From positions 1-37,009 of the forward strand of contig JAZNQO010000015.1 of assembly GCA_045590215.1 (NCBI GenBank): a stretch of 37,009 nucleotides of DNA, in the 5' to 3' direction. The notes under the pieces were generated by a model. That model was not told the DNA's origin. It worked only from the letters and a program-made list of their open reading frames with translations, and made no database searches. A program made the position numbers and the translations under genes. This document shows positions 24,244 through 31,997 of this stretch, one piece after another. Position 1 is the stretch's first letter. Each line of letters opens with the position of its first letter. Origin of the DNA: RUG563 sp045590215 (GTDB taxonomy: Bacteria > Bacillota > Clostridia > Christensenellales > Aristaeellaceae).

Positions 24244-25716
24244 ATGTATGACATGAAGCCGTATCTGGAAAAGATAGACCGGGTGATTGCGCAGGGGCCG
24301 TATCAGGCGAACTGGGCTTCTTTATCTGCTTTCCGTGTGCCCAAATGGTATCAGCAAGGGAAATTCGGCATTTTCATTCATTGGGGTGTTTATAGCGTGC
24401 CGGCCTTTGGCAACGAATGGTACCCCCGGAACATGTATATGCAGGGCACCAAGGAATTTGAGCACCACAGGGAAATGTACGGCCCCCATAAGGAATTTGG
24501 GTACAAGGATTTTGTGCCCATGTTTACGGCTCCAAATTTCGATGCCGAGAAATGGGCTGAATTGTTTCAGGCTGCCGGAGCACGGTATGTGGTGCCGGTG
24601 GCGGAGCATCATGACGGATTTCAGATGTATAAGAGCGAAATATCCCATTGGAACGCTTACGAAATGGGGCCCAAACGGGATGTGCTGGGGGAACTGAAAG
24701 CGAGCATTGAAAAGCGAGGTATGCAGCTTGGTGCATCCTCCCATCGGGTGGAGCATTGGTTCTTCATGGGGCATGGGCGGAAGTTTGACAGTGATGTGAA
24801 AGAGCCTTTGCAGCGTGGGGATTTGTATTGGCCGGCCATGGCGGAAAACGTGAACGCCTATGATTTGTTCAGCGAGCCGGTGCCGACAAAGGAGTTTATG
24901 GAGGACTGGTTGGTGCGCACCTGCGAGCTGGTGGACAAATATCAGCCCAAGGTTTTGTATTTCGATTGGTGGATCGAGCACAGTGCTATGAAGCCCTATT
25001 TGCAGAAAGCGGCTGCGTATTATTATAATCGTGGGGTGGAATGGGGCACGGAAGTGGCTATCAATTACAAGCATGACGCCTTTTTCTTCGGCACGGCGGT
25101 GCCGGATGTGGAAAGAGGGCAGTTTGCTGAAATGAAGCCCTATTTCTGGCAGACGGACACCTCTGTGTCCCTGAATTCGTGGTGCTATACGGAGAACAAT
25201 CAGTTCCGGCCTTATGGGGATTTGATCCGGGATCTGGTGGATATCGTGAGCAAAAACGGCGGCATGCTTTTGAATGTGGGCCCCAAGCCGGACGGCACCA
25301 TTGCCAAGGAAGACGAAGAAATTTTGCGTGGCATCGGTGCATGGCTGGACATCAACGGCGAGGCTATTTATGATACGCAGCCTTGGCGCATGTATGGCGA
25401 AGGCCCCACAAAGGTTCAGGACGGCCAGTTCACGGATGCCATCGAAAAGCATTTCACGGAAAAGGACTTCCGCTTCACATCCGGCGCAGGCTGCTTGTAT
25501 GTGATTGCCATGGGCTGTGCGGAGGATGGGGTGTATCGGGTGCAGGCTTTGGGCGAAAGGGATGCTTCCCATGTGGCGCATTTCCATGGGATTATCACGG
25601 AAGCGGAATTGCTGGGCACGGGCAAAGTGGAATGGACGAGAACGGAAAACGAACTGATTCTGAAAACAGACGTAAAGACAGATTTGCCGCTGGTATTCAA
25701 GCTGACGATTTTATAA
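24244..25716 (+). CDS. Alpha-L-fucosidase, GH29, cytoplasmic
   Basis: 490 residues from the ATG at 24244 (AGAGGAAA upstream), normal GH29 length. Hallmarks are visible in order: KFGIFIHWGVYSVPAFGNEWY, the VAEHHDGFQMYKS segment, SSHRVEHWFF, KVLYFDWWIEHS with the likely nucleophile Asp near 241, and GGMLLNVGPKPDGTI closing the barrel. A C-terminal beta-sandwich follows from about 390. GH29 enzymes remove alpha-L-fucose from glycans by a retaining mechanism. There is no signal peptide, so it acts inside the cell on imported oligosaccharides. It has its own promoter but directly follows the two-importer cluster, suggesting that the imported glycan is fucosylated. The acid/base residue cannot be assigned from sequence alone. 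Confidence 0.93.
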   Translation: MYDMKPYLEKIDRVIAQGPYQANWASLSAFRVPKWYQQGKFGIFIHWGVYSVPAFGNEWYPRNMYMQGTKEFEHHREMYGPHKEFGYKDFVPMFTAPNFDAEKWAELFQAAGARYVVPVAEHHDGFQMYKSEISHWNAYEMGPKRDVLGELKASIEKRGMQLGASSHRVEHWFFMGHGRKFDSDVKEPLQRGDLYWPAMAENVNAYDLFSEPVPTKEFMEDWLVRTCELVDKYQPKVLYFDWWIEHSAMKPYLQKAAAYYYNRGVEWGTEVAINYKHDAFFFGTAVPDVERGQFAEMKPYFWQTDTSVSLNSWCYTENNQFRPYGDLIRDLVDIVSKNGGMLLNVGPKPDGTIAKEDEEILRGIGAWLDINGEAIYDTQPWRMYGEGPTKVQDGQFTDAIEKHFTEKDFRFTSGAGCLYVIAMGCAEDGVYRVQALGERDASHVAHFHGIITEAELLGTGKVEWTRTENELILKTDVKTDLPLVFKLTIL

Positions 25717-26195
25717 GACGGAGAAGGGGTCTACCGAGCAGGGGACTGCTCGTCCCCTGTACGACGAGGCAGGGGCTTACGCAGCCCCTGTACCCCACGG
25801 CAGGGTCATCGACCCTGCACCCAGTATGCGAAAACGCAATCATTATCCATGCAATTCCTTCCGCATGGAGCTTGAGAAACGGGGATTTTGAGGCCACGGG
25901 CACAAAAAAACATGAAAAAAGGGTGGACAGAAACGAGTTTCCGGCCACGCCTTTTTCTGTTTTCCCGGATGCTTTGCATCCGGCTGGCGGCTGAAAGCCG
26001 CCGTGCCCGTGCGCCAGTGGCGCAGCCGACTCGCAAAATAGCACATCATTTTTTTCAATCGGGTTTCTGCGTGTTTCAGTATCAACGGCATATTTTCCGC
26101 CTTACCCATTTAGCCCTATCCGCAGAATGGGTCAAGGGGCAATGCCCCTTGCCGGGGTTTGGGGGTGGAACCCCCGACATTCCCTTTCCAAGCGA
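25717..26195. repeat. Non-coding cluster of eight perfect hairpins
   Basis: Hairpins at 25739-25759, 25770-25790, 25800-25818, 25965-25983, 25986-26002, 26010-26024, 26133-26151 and 26161-26175, with 6-8 bp stems. The first three begin CAGGG at 25739, 25770 and 25801, a 31-bp period. The last six all have 3-nt loops (ATC, TTT, GAA, AGT, AAT, GGA). None has a proper T-run, so they are not simple terminators, though they may insulate the convergent fucosidase and topoisomerase genes. They resemble dispersed palindromic (REP-like) elements. Open frames here are short, overlap in both strands and lack ribosome sites; I see no gene. Confidence 0.75.
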
Positions 26196-28631
26196 TTACA
26201 GAATCAAATCCTCCACCACATCATCCAGCACGGCCATCACAAGGGGCTTACCCTTATCGGCAAGGTTCTGGCAGGGCAGCATATCGCTAATCATGGGGGT
26301 CATCAAGCCGCCCGTTTGCAGCACGGTGAAGGCACGGGAGGCAGTGATCCGGGTGAGGGCGGCCACATACGTGCCGGTGGAGCCGGATTTATTGAAGGAA
26401 ACGCATTTAACGCCCTTACCGGCACGGCCTTGCACGTCAAACATGGCACCCATCAATCGCTTGCCATAGCCACGCTCGGTAAATAGCAGAACCTGATCCT
26501 GATTGGTGATGGGGGTAGCGAAAATCAGCGTATCGTCAGCATCCATCTTGATGCCTTTCACCCCGGCACTGACCCTGCCCATTTGCGGAACGGAAGCAGC
26601 AGTAAAGCGGATGCACATACCAAGCCGGGTCATCAGCAGCAGATCGGCGTCTTCTTCTTCCACGGAAACGGACAAAAGCTGATCGTCGCCTTTCAGGTTG
26701 ATGGCGGCGAATTTGCTGCGGCGGATATCATATTCCGAAGCGGCGGTGCGCTTCACTTGGCCGTTCTTGGTGAAGAAGATGAAATCGCCCATGGCGTTGA
26801 GGCTGCCGGGGGTAATGAGCATGAGGGAGACGCACTTTTCGCCGGTTTCCAGCCCGGCCAGCACGCCGGAAAGCAGGCCGCCACGCTCCTTGGGCTTATT
26901 GGTTTCGGTGAGTGCACCAACGCTGAGGGGGAAGCAATTACCCTTGTCGGTGAAGAAAAGAAGGGTATGATCCGTCTGGGTATGGAAGAGATAGCGAGCC
27001 ATATCACTTTCGTTTTCCGGCAGTTCCATCTTTTCAAAGAACCGGGGAGCCATGCGGCGCAGCTGGCCGCCTCTGGTGAGGAAGACGACGGCTTCTTCCG
27101 GCGGTGCTGCTTCTTCGGTGACCACGGCGGCATCTTCGGCCTTTTCGGTGATGACCACAGTGCGGCGGTCGTCGCCGTGCTCGTCGGCGATTTGGTTCAG
27201 TTCCTTTTTGATCACGGAAAGCAGCTTCTTTTCGCTCTTCAGGATGCCTTCCAAGGTGTTGATAAGCTTCAGAATATCGGCATATTCCTTGCGCAGAGCT
27301 TCGATTTCAAGGCTGGTGAGCCGCTGCAGGCGCAAATCCAGAATGGCCTGCGCCTGAATATCTGTAAAGCCGAAGCGTTCCATCAGCCGCACCTTTGCTT
27401 CCTTGCCGTTTTTGCTGGCACGGATGAGGGCAATCACTTCGTCTAAATTATCCACGGCTACGATGAGGCCTTCCAAGATGTGGGCTCTTGCCTTGGCCTG
27501 CTCCAGCTCGTATTGCGTGCGCCGTGTGACGACCTCCTTCTGATGGCGGATGAAATGGCCAATGACGGTTTTGAGACCCATCTGCACGGGCTTGCCCTCG
27601 GCCACGGCCACCATGTTTACGCCGAAAGTGACCTGCAAATCGCTGTATTTGTAGAGATAGGCCAGCACCTTTTTCGGGTCGGCATCTTTTTTCAGTTCAA
27701 TCACGGCACGAAGGCCGGTACGGTCGCTCTCATCCCGGATATCGTGGATGCAGCCAAGAGCGGCTTTCTTTTCTTCGCTCAGCTTGAGGATTTTTTCCAG
27801 CATGGCGGCCTTGGGCACGCCATAGGGCACTTCTGTGATGACAAGGAGGGTGCGGCCTGCGTTGCCGGGCTCGATATCCACTTTGGCTCGGAGGGTCAGC
27901 TTGCCACGGCCGGTTTCATAAGCGGCACGGATTTCCGGGGTGTTCAAAAGCACGCCGCCGGTGGGGAAGTCCGGCGCAGGGACGGCCTTCATCAGTTCGT
28001 CCAAGCTCACGTCCGGGTTGTCAATCTGCAGGCAGACGGCTTCAGCCACTTCCTTCAAATTGTGCGGCGGAATATTGGTGGCAAGGCCCACGGCAATGCC
28101 GGATGCGCCGTTTACTAAAAGGTTGGGGTACCGGGCCGGCAGCAAATCCGGCTCCTTTAACGTATCGTCAAAGTTCAGGCGGAAAGGCACGGTGTCTTTT
28201 TCGATGTCACGCAGCATTTCCATGGCGAGGGGAGCCATCCGGGCTTCGGTGTAACGCATGGCGGCGGCACTGTCGCCGTCGATGGAGCCGAAGTTTCCGT
28301 GTCCGTCCACCAAAATGCCACGCATGGTGTAGGGCTGGGCCAGACGGGTCAGGGCGTCATAAACGCTGCTGTCCCCATGGGGATGGAATTTACCCAAGCA
28401 ATCACCCACGATGCGAGCGCACTTGCGGTGGGGCTTGTCCGGGGTGAGCCCCAACTCATTCATGGTATACAAAATACGCCGCTGCACGGGTTTTAAGCCA
28501 TCCTCTACCCGTGGAATGGCACGCTCCAAAATAACATATTCGGCGTAGGGCATCATGCTTTGGTGCATGACTTCTTCAAGGGGCGTTTGGATGATGTCGG
28601 GGGTGATGACCTCCGGGGGCTTTTTTGCCAT
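26196..28631 (-). CDS. Type II DNA topoisomerase subunit A (GyrA/ParC family)
   Basis: 811 residues, TATGGAGG before the ATG. The breakage-reunion domain is complete: HPHGDSSVYD (83-92), with Ser88 and Asp92 at the classical quinolone-resistance positions in sensitive form, and AAAMRYTEARM with catalytic Tyr127. The C-terminal beta-pinwheel (about 510-800) has blades such as VVFLTRGGQLRRM and DFIFFTKNGQVKRT. The canonical gyrase box QRRGGKG is absent; the nearest segment is KPKERGGLLSG near 579. The box is what lets gyrase wrap DNA and supercoil it, so this looks more like topoisomerase IV (decatenation), though the name cannot be fixed from one pair. The B subunit gene lies 199 nt upstream on the same strand. 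Confidence 0.92.
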   Translation of the reverse strand: MAKKPPEVITPDIIQTPLEEVMHQSMMPYAEYVILERAIPRVEDGLKPVQRRILYTMNELGLTPDKPHRKCARIVGDCLGKFHPHGDSSVYDALTRLAQPYTMRGILVDGHGNFGSIDGDSAAAMRYTEARMAPLAMEMLRDIEKDTVPFRLNFDDTLKEPDLLPARYPNLLVNGASGIAVGLATNIPPHNLKEVAEAVCLQIDNPDVSLDELMKAVPAPDFPTGGVLLNTPEIRAAYETGRGKLTLRAKVDIEPGNAGRTLLVITEVPYGVPKAAMLEKILKLSEEKKAALGCIHDIRDESDRTGLRAVIELKKDADPKKVLAYLYKYSDLQVTFGVNMVAVAEGKPVQMGLKTVIGHFIRHQKEVVTRRTQYELEQAKARAHILEGLIVAVDNLDEVIALIRASKNGKEAKVRLMERFGFTDIQAQAILDLRLQRLTSLEIEALRKEYADILKLINTLEGILKSEKKLLSVIKKELNQIADEHGDDRRTVVITEKAEDAAVVTEEAAPPEEAVVFLTRGGQLRRMAPRFFEKMELPENESDMARYLFHTQTDHTLLFFTDKGNCFPLSVGALTETNKPKERGGLLSGVLAGLETGEKCVSLMLITPGSLNAMGDFIFFTKNGQVKRTAASEYDIRRSKFAAINLKGDDQLLSVSVEEEDADLLLMTRLGMCIRFTAASVPQMGRVSAGVKGIKMDADDTLIFATPITNQDQVLLFTERGYGKRLMGAMFDVQGRAGKGVKCVSFNKSGSTGTYVAALTRITASRAFTVLQTGGLMTPMISDMLPCQNLADKGKPLVMAVLDDVVEDLIL

Positions 28632-28830
28632 ATGAATACCTCCATAGGAATGAGGTTGAAAAATTCGGAATGATGATTACTTTATGATACGGTGAATAAT
28701 CTTTTTTCCACCGGCACACAATCAGGGAATAAGGTTTACGCCCGTTCGGAGTGGTTTTCTTTGGGCAGGTGCGGGAGTGCGTTTCATTTTCAAAAAGAAA
28801 CGTTCTCCCACAAAAGACACTCGCCCTTCG

Positions 28831-30804
28831 TCACTCTTCCGCCTTTTCCACTTTCACGTGTTCGTCGAAGTGGTCGGCTTTGTTGAACTCGGCGTGTTCG
28901 ATGATATATTCCCGGCGAGGTTCCACCTTGTCGCCCATGAGGACGGTGATGATGGAATCGGCCTGGGCAGCGTCCTCCACGGTAACCTGCATGAGCTTGC
29001 GGTGTGCCGGATCCATGGTGGTTTCCCACAGCTGTTCCGGGTTCATTTCGCCAAGGCCTTTATAGCGTTGCAGGGTATAGCCCCGGAGGCCTTGGGTGAG
29101 CTTTTTCAGCTCCCGGTCGTCATAGGCGTATTGAATATTGCCATTCTTTTTCACGGCGTAGAGGGGCGGCATGCCGATGTACACATGGCCGTCGGCTACC
29201 AGATCACGCATATAGCGATAGAAGAAGGTGAGCAGGATGGCCCGGATATGGGCACCGTCCTGGTCAGCGTCGGCGAGGATAATGACTTTGTGATATTTCA
29301 GGGAAGAAACGTCAAAGTCTTCGTCAATGCCGGTGCCAAGGGCGGTGATGATGGAGCGGAATTCTTCATTGGCCAGCACCTGATCCAGCCGCTTCTTTTC
29401 GGCGTTCAGGGGCTTGCCTCGAAGGGGCAGGATGGCCTGGAAGCGGCGGTCACGGCCTTGCTTGGCGGAGCCGCCGGCGGAATCGCCTTCCACGATGAAA
29501 AGCTCGTTATCCACGGCCTTGCGCCCGGTACAGGCGGAGAGCTTGCCCACCAAGGGAGCGGCCTCCAACTGGTTTTTGGCACGGGCTACGTCCCGGGCTT
29601 TTCTTGTGGCTTCCCGGACTTTGGCACTCTTCACGGCCTTTTCCAGAATCTTTTGAGCCAGATCCTGATTCTTCAAATCTTCCAAGAAATCAAACAGCTT
29701 TTCCGTCACCACGGTTTCCACGGCCGGGCGCACTTCCGTGTTGCCCAGCCGCCCTTTGGTCTGCCCTTCAAACTGGGGATTTTGCACCATGGTGGTGAGC
29801 ACCACGGTGATGCCCTCCCGGAAGTCTTCGCCGGAAAGGTTATTGTCCTTTTCTTTCAGAACGCCGATTTTCCGGGCATAATCGTTCATGGCCTTGGTGA
29901 GGGCGGCCTTGAAGCCTGTTTCATGGGTGCCGCCTTCGCCGGTGGGGATATTGTTGACGTAAGAGAAAACGGATTCGGTGAAGCTGTCGGTATACTGGAT
30001 GGCGGCGCAGCAGATGACGCCGTCCTTCTTGCCCTCAAAGAAAATGGGGGTTTCGTGCATGGGGGTTTTATCTTTGTTGAGGAATTTCACATAATCAATA
30101 ATGCCGCCGGCGAAGCAAAACTCGCAATTGGACTTTTCAGGGTCTTTGCTGCGTTCGTCGGTGAAGGAGATTTTGAGGCCGCGGTTCAGGTAAGCCAGCT
30201 CCCGAAGGCGGCGGCGCACAGTATCGCCGTTGAAGATGGTTTCTTCAAACACGGTATCGTCCGGCAGGAAGCGGATGAGGGTGCCCCTCTTTCTTGTGTT
30301 GCCCAGCTTTTGCAGCTTTTCCACGGGATGCCCGGCGATATATTTCTTTTCTTCTTTGTCGAAGTAGTTTTCAAAGCGCATGGCATAATGGCTCCAGTTG
30401 ATGAAAATATCAACCGTCAGCCATTTGGAAAGAGCATTCACAACGGAAGCACCCACGCCGTGGAGGCCGCCGGAATAGGCATAATTCTGATTGTCAAATT
30501 TGCCGCCTGCGTGAAGCCTTGTGAAAATCACTTCCACGCCGGGGATTTGCAGTGTTGGGTGTATGTCCACCGGCATGCCACGGCCATTATCCCAAACGGA
30601 AGCAGAGCCATCTTTGTGCAGGGTGACTGCCACTTCCGTGGCATGGCCGCCCATGGCCTCGTCAATGGCATTATCCACGATTTCCCAAAGCAGGTGATGT
30701 AGCCCACGGGAGCCCGTGGAGCCAATATACATACCAGGCCGCATCCGGACGGCGTCCAGCCCTTCCAGAACCTTTATACTGCCTGCGTCATAATTCTGTG
30801 CCAT
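28831..30804 (-). CDS. Type II DNA topoisomerase subunit B (GyrB/ParE family)
   Basis: 657 residues from the ATG at 30804 (GAGGTG upstream); an in-frame ATG at 30840 is less likely. The GHKL ATPase has EIVDNAIDE (catalytic Glu41, Asn45), DNGRGMP and a GGLHGVGAS lid. The transducer and Toprim domains follow, with EGDSAGG near 437 and DADQDG near 511 as metal-binding acidic motifs, and then QRYKGLGEMNPEQLWETTMD. Length fits the short B subunits of Gram-positive type. It provides ATP-driven strand passage with the A subunit encoded downstream. Its promoter overlaps the terminator of the gene upstream. GyrB versus ParE is not resolved by the visible motifs. Confidence 0.93.
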   Translation of the reverse strand: MAQNYDAGSIKVLEGLDAVRMRPGMYIGSTGSRGLHHLLWEIVDNAIDEAMGGHATEVAVTLHKDGSASVWDNGRGMPVDIHPTLQIPGVEVIFTRLHAGGKFDNQNYAYSGGLHGVGASVVNALSKWLTVDIFINWSHYAMRFENYFDKEEKKYIAGHPVEKLQKLGNTRKRGTLIRFLPDDTVFEETIFNGDTVRRRLRELAYLNRGLKISFTDERSKDPEKSNCEFCFAGGIIDYVKFLNKDKTPMHETPIFFEGKKDGVICCAAIQYTDSFTESVFSYVNNIPTGEGGTHETGFKAALTKAMNDYARKIGVLKEKDNNLSGEDFREGITVVLTTMVQNPQFEGQTKGRLGNTEVRPAVETVVTEKLFDFLEDLKNQDLAQKILEKAVKSAKVREATRKARDVARAKNQLEAAPLVGKLSACTGRKAVDNELFIVEGDSAGGSAKQGRDRRFQAILPLRGKPLNAEKKRLDQVLANEEFRSIITALGTGIDEDFDVSSLKYHKVIILADADQDGAHIRAILLTFFYRYMRDLVADGHVYIGMPPLYAVKKNGNIQYAYDDRELKKLTQGLRGYTLQRYKGLGEMNPEQLWETTMDPAHRKLMQVTVEDAAQADSIITVLMGDKVEPRREYIIEHAEFNKADHFDEHVKVEKAEE

Positions 30805-30838
30805 GATGCACCTCACAATATTTAGTGTGTTCCTTTTC

Positions 30839-30868
30839 ATAATAACACATTTTATGGCAAAATGTAAA
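30839..30868 (-). promoter_or_regulatory. Promoter of the topoisomerase B subunit gene
   Basis: On the minus strand, TTTACA (30868-30863) and TATTAT (30844-30839), spacer 18 bp, 34 bp before the ATG. The -35 box begins directly after the stem of the upstream gene's terminator. Confidence 0.6.
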
Positions 30869-30893
30869 GCACCGCAAAGTTTTTTTGCGGTGC
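30859..30893 (-). terminator. Rho-independent terminator after the peptidoglycan-binding protein gene
   Basis: On the minus strand, GCACCGCA (30893-30886) pairs with TGCGGTGC (30876-30869), extendable by A-T pairs into the loop, and is followed by TTTACATTTT. It ends the ATP-grasp/peptidoglycan-binding operon. Confidence 0.85.
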
Positions 30894-30910
30894 GTGAAGG
30901 ATATGGGATA

Positions 30911-31984
30911 TTAAATGGAGAGGGAGATATCGGGGATATTCTCCGTCATTTCGGTGTGGCATTGCAGAAGCTGCAAGAAGGGGAGGGAAATATAGGTCTT
31001 GCCTTCCAGATGGAGGCCGTGTTCTGTGCAGAGGGTGTCGTTGACTTTGATACTGTAAAGGCCTTGGGCAGTATAGGTGAAGAGCACTTGCTGATTGAAG
31101 ATGTTGCAGGGCTCGTTTTCTTTCACGTTCCATTGGAGCAGATTAGCGGTTTCCTCAAGCGGCAGCCACACCGTTCCCTGTTCATCGGTAAACCAAGGAA
31201 GTGCGGCGGTTTCGCCGTTGAGGAGCACCGTTTCACCCTGCCGGGTCAATTGGGGCAGGGGCGTATTTTCGGCAGCAGGGAGGGCATTTTGGGGCTTCTC
31301 CGTTGCAGCGGCCAAAGGTTCGCCACCTTTCGGGGGGTGAGGGGTAACAGCGGCCGGGGCTTTGGTTTCTTCCGGCAGGGAGGTGTAGTAGAAAGAAACG
31401 GAAGCAGGGGAGGCGGTGTTGCCCTCCAGCGTTATTTCAACGGCGTTTTGAGAAAGCAGCCGATAGCCGTCCGGCACATGATTGCCGTTGGCGTAGATGG
31501 TGGTGGAGCCGTAGCAGGTGATGTCCATGGAGAAAAGCTGGGCACCCGTATCCTGATCCATATAGTAGACCGGCACCATCACCGCCGGAATCACCGTGGG
31601 GGCCGGGGTGGGGGTGGCCAGAGGCGTTTCGGAATAGAGGTGGGTCAAGGTTTCGTTGCCTGCTGCGCCATCCACTTTCAGGCCGCAGTGCCGCTGAAAG
31701 GCGGCAACGGCTTCCTTTGTTTTGGGGCCGTATTCGCCGTCCGCTTTGCCGGAAAGGAAGCCCAGCTCAATGAGCTTTTGCTGCATTTTCCGCACGTTTT
31801 CCCCTTTGCTGCCCACTTTCAGGGTGTCATAGATGACGGGGGCATCCGTGGGGGCAGGGGGCACTTCCGTCTGCACAATGGCAGGGGGCGGCGTTACGGG
31901 CGGCGGTGTCAGATCTGGTGCCTGCTGGGCAGGGCCGGTGACGGTCATGGCCATATAGACCAATAATACTTTGAAAATATCCAT
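30911..31984 (-). CDS. Peptidoglycan-binding protein with copper-amine-oxidase-N-like C-terminal domain
   Basis: 357 residues, AAGGAG 6 nt before the ATG. The short hydrophobic N-terminus (FKVLLVYMAMTVTG) is a weak signal peptide. A Pro-rich linker leads to a PG_binding_1 domain at about 53-118 (LKVGSKGENVRKMQQKLIEL, YGPKTKEAVAAFQ, and a final VDGAAGNETL). A second Pro/Thr linker is followed by a strand-rich domain at about 135-210. A C-terminal domain at about 250-350 has the pattern of copper amine oxidase N-like wall domains (TVLLNGETAALPWF, VWLPLEETANLLQWNV). No hydrolase motif is visible, so a wall-attached structural or binding protein is likely. It lies 13 nt after the ATP-grasp gene and shares its transcript. 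Confidence 0.85.
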   Translation of the reverse strand: MDIFKVLLVYMAMTVTGPAQQAPDLTPPPVTPPPAIVQTEVPPAPTDAPVIYDTLKVGSKGENVRKMQQKLIELGFLSGKADGEYGPKTKEAVAAFQRHCGLKVDGAAGNETLTHLYSETPLATPTPAPTVIPAVMVPVYYMDQDTGAQLFSMDITCYGSTTIYANGNHVPDGYRLLSQNAVEITLEGNTASPASVSFYYTSLPEETKAPAAVTPHPPKGGEPLAAATEKPQNALPAAENTPLPQLTRQGETVLLNGETAALPWFTDEQGTVWLPLEETANLLQWNVKENEPCNIFNQQVLFTYTAQGLYSIKVNDTLCTEHGLHLEGKTYISLPFLQLLQCHTEMTENIPDISLSI

Positions 31985-31997
31985 GGGGTTCTCCTTA

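Noticed and set aside
25739..25830. CRISPR array
   Set aside because: The units are hairpins with diverged sequence and no unique spacers; only three copies and no cas genes nearby.
25888..26469. Possible gene in the hairpin-rich gap after the fucosidase
   Set aside because: It runs through the hairpins into the topoisomerase gene in antisense and lacks a ribosome site or recognisable domain.
28632..28830. Separate promoter for the topoisomerase A subunit
   Set aside because: Only weak hexamers (TTGTGT with TATTCA-like) are present on the minus strand, so I could not support a site.
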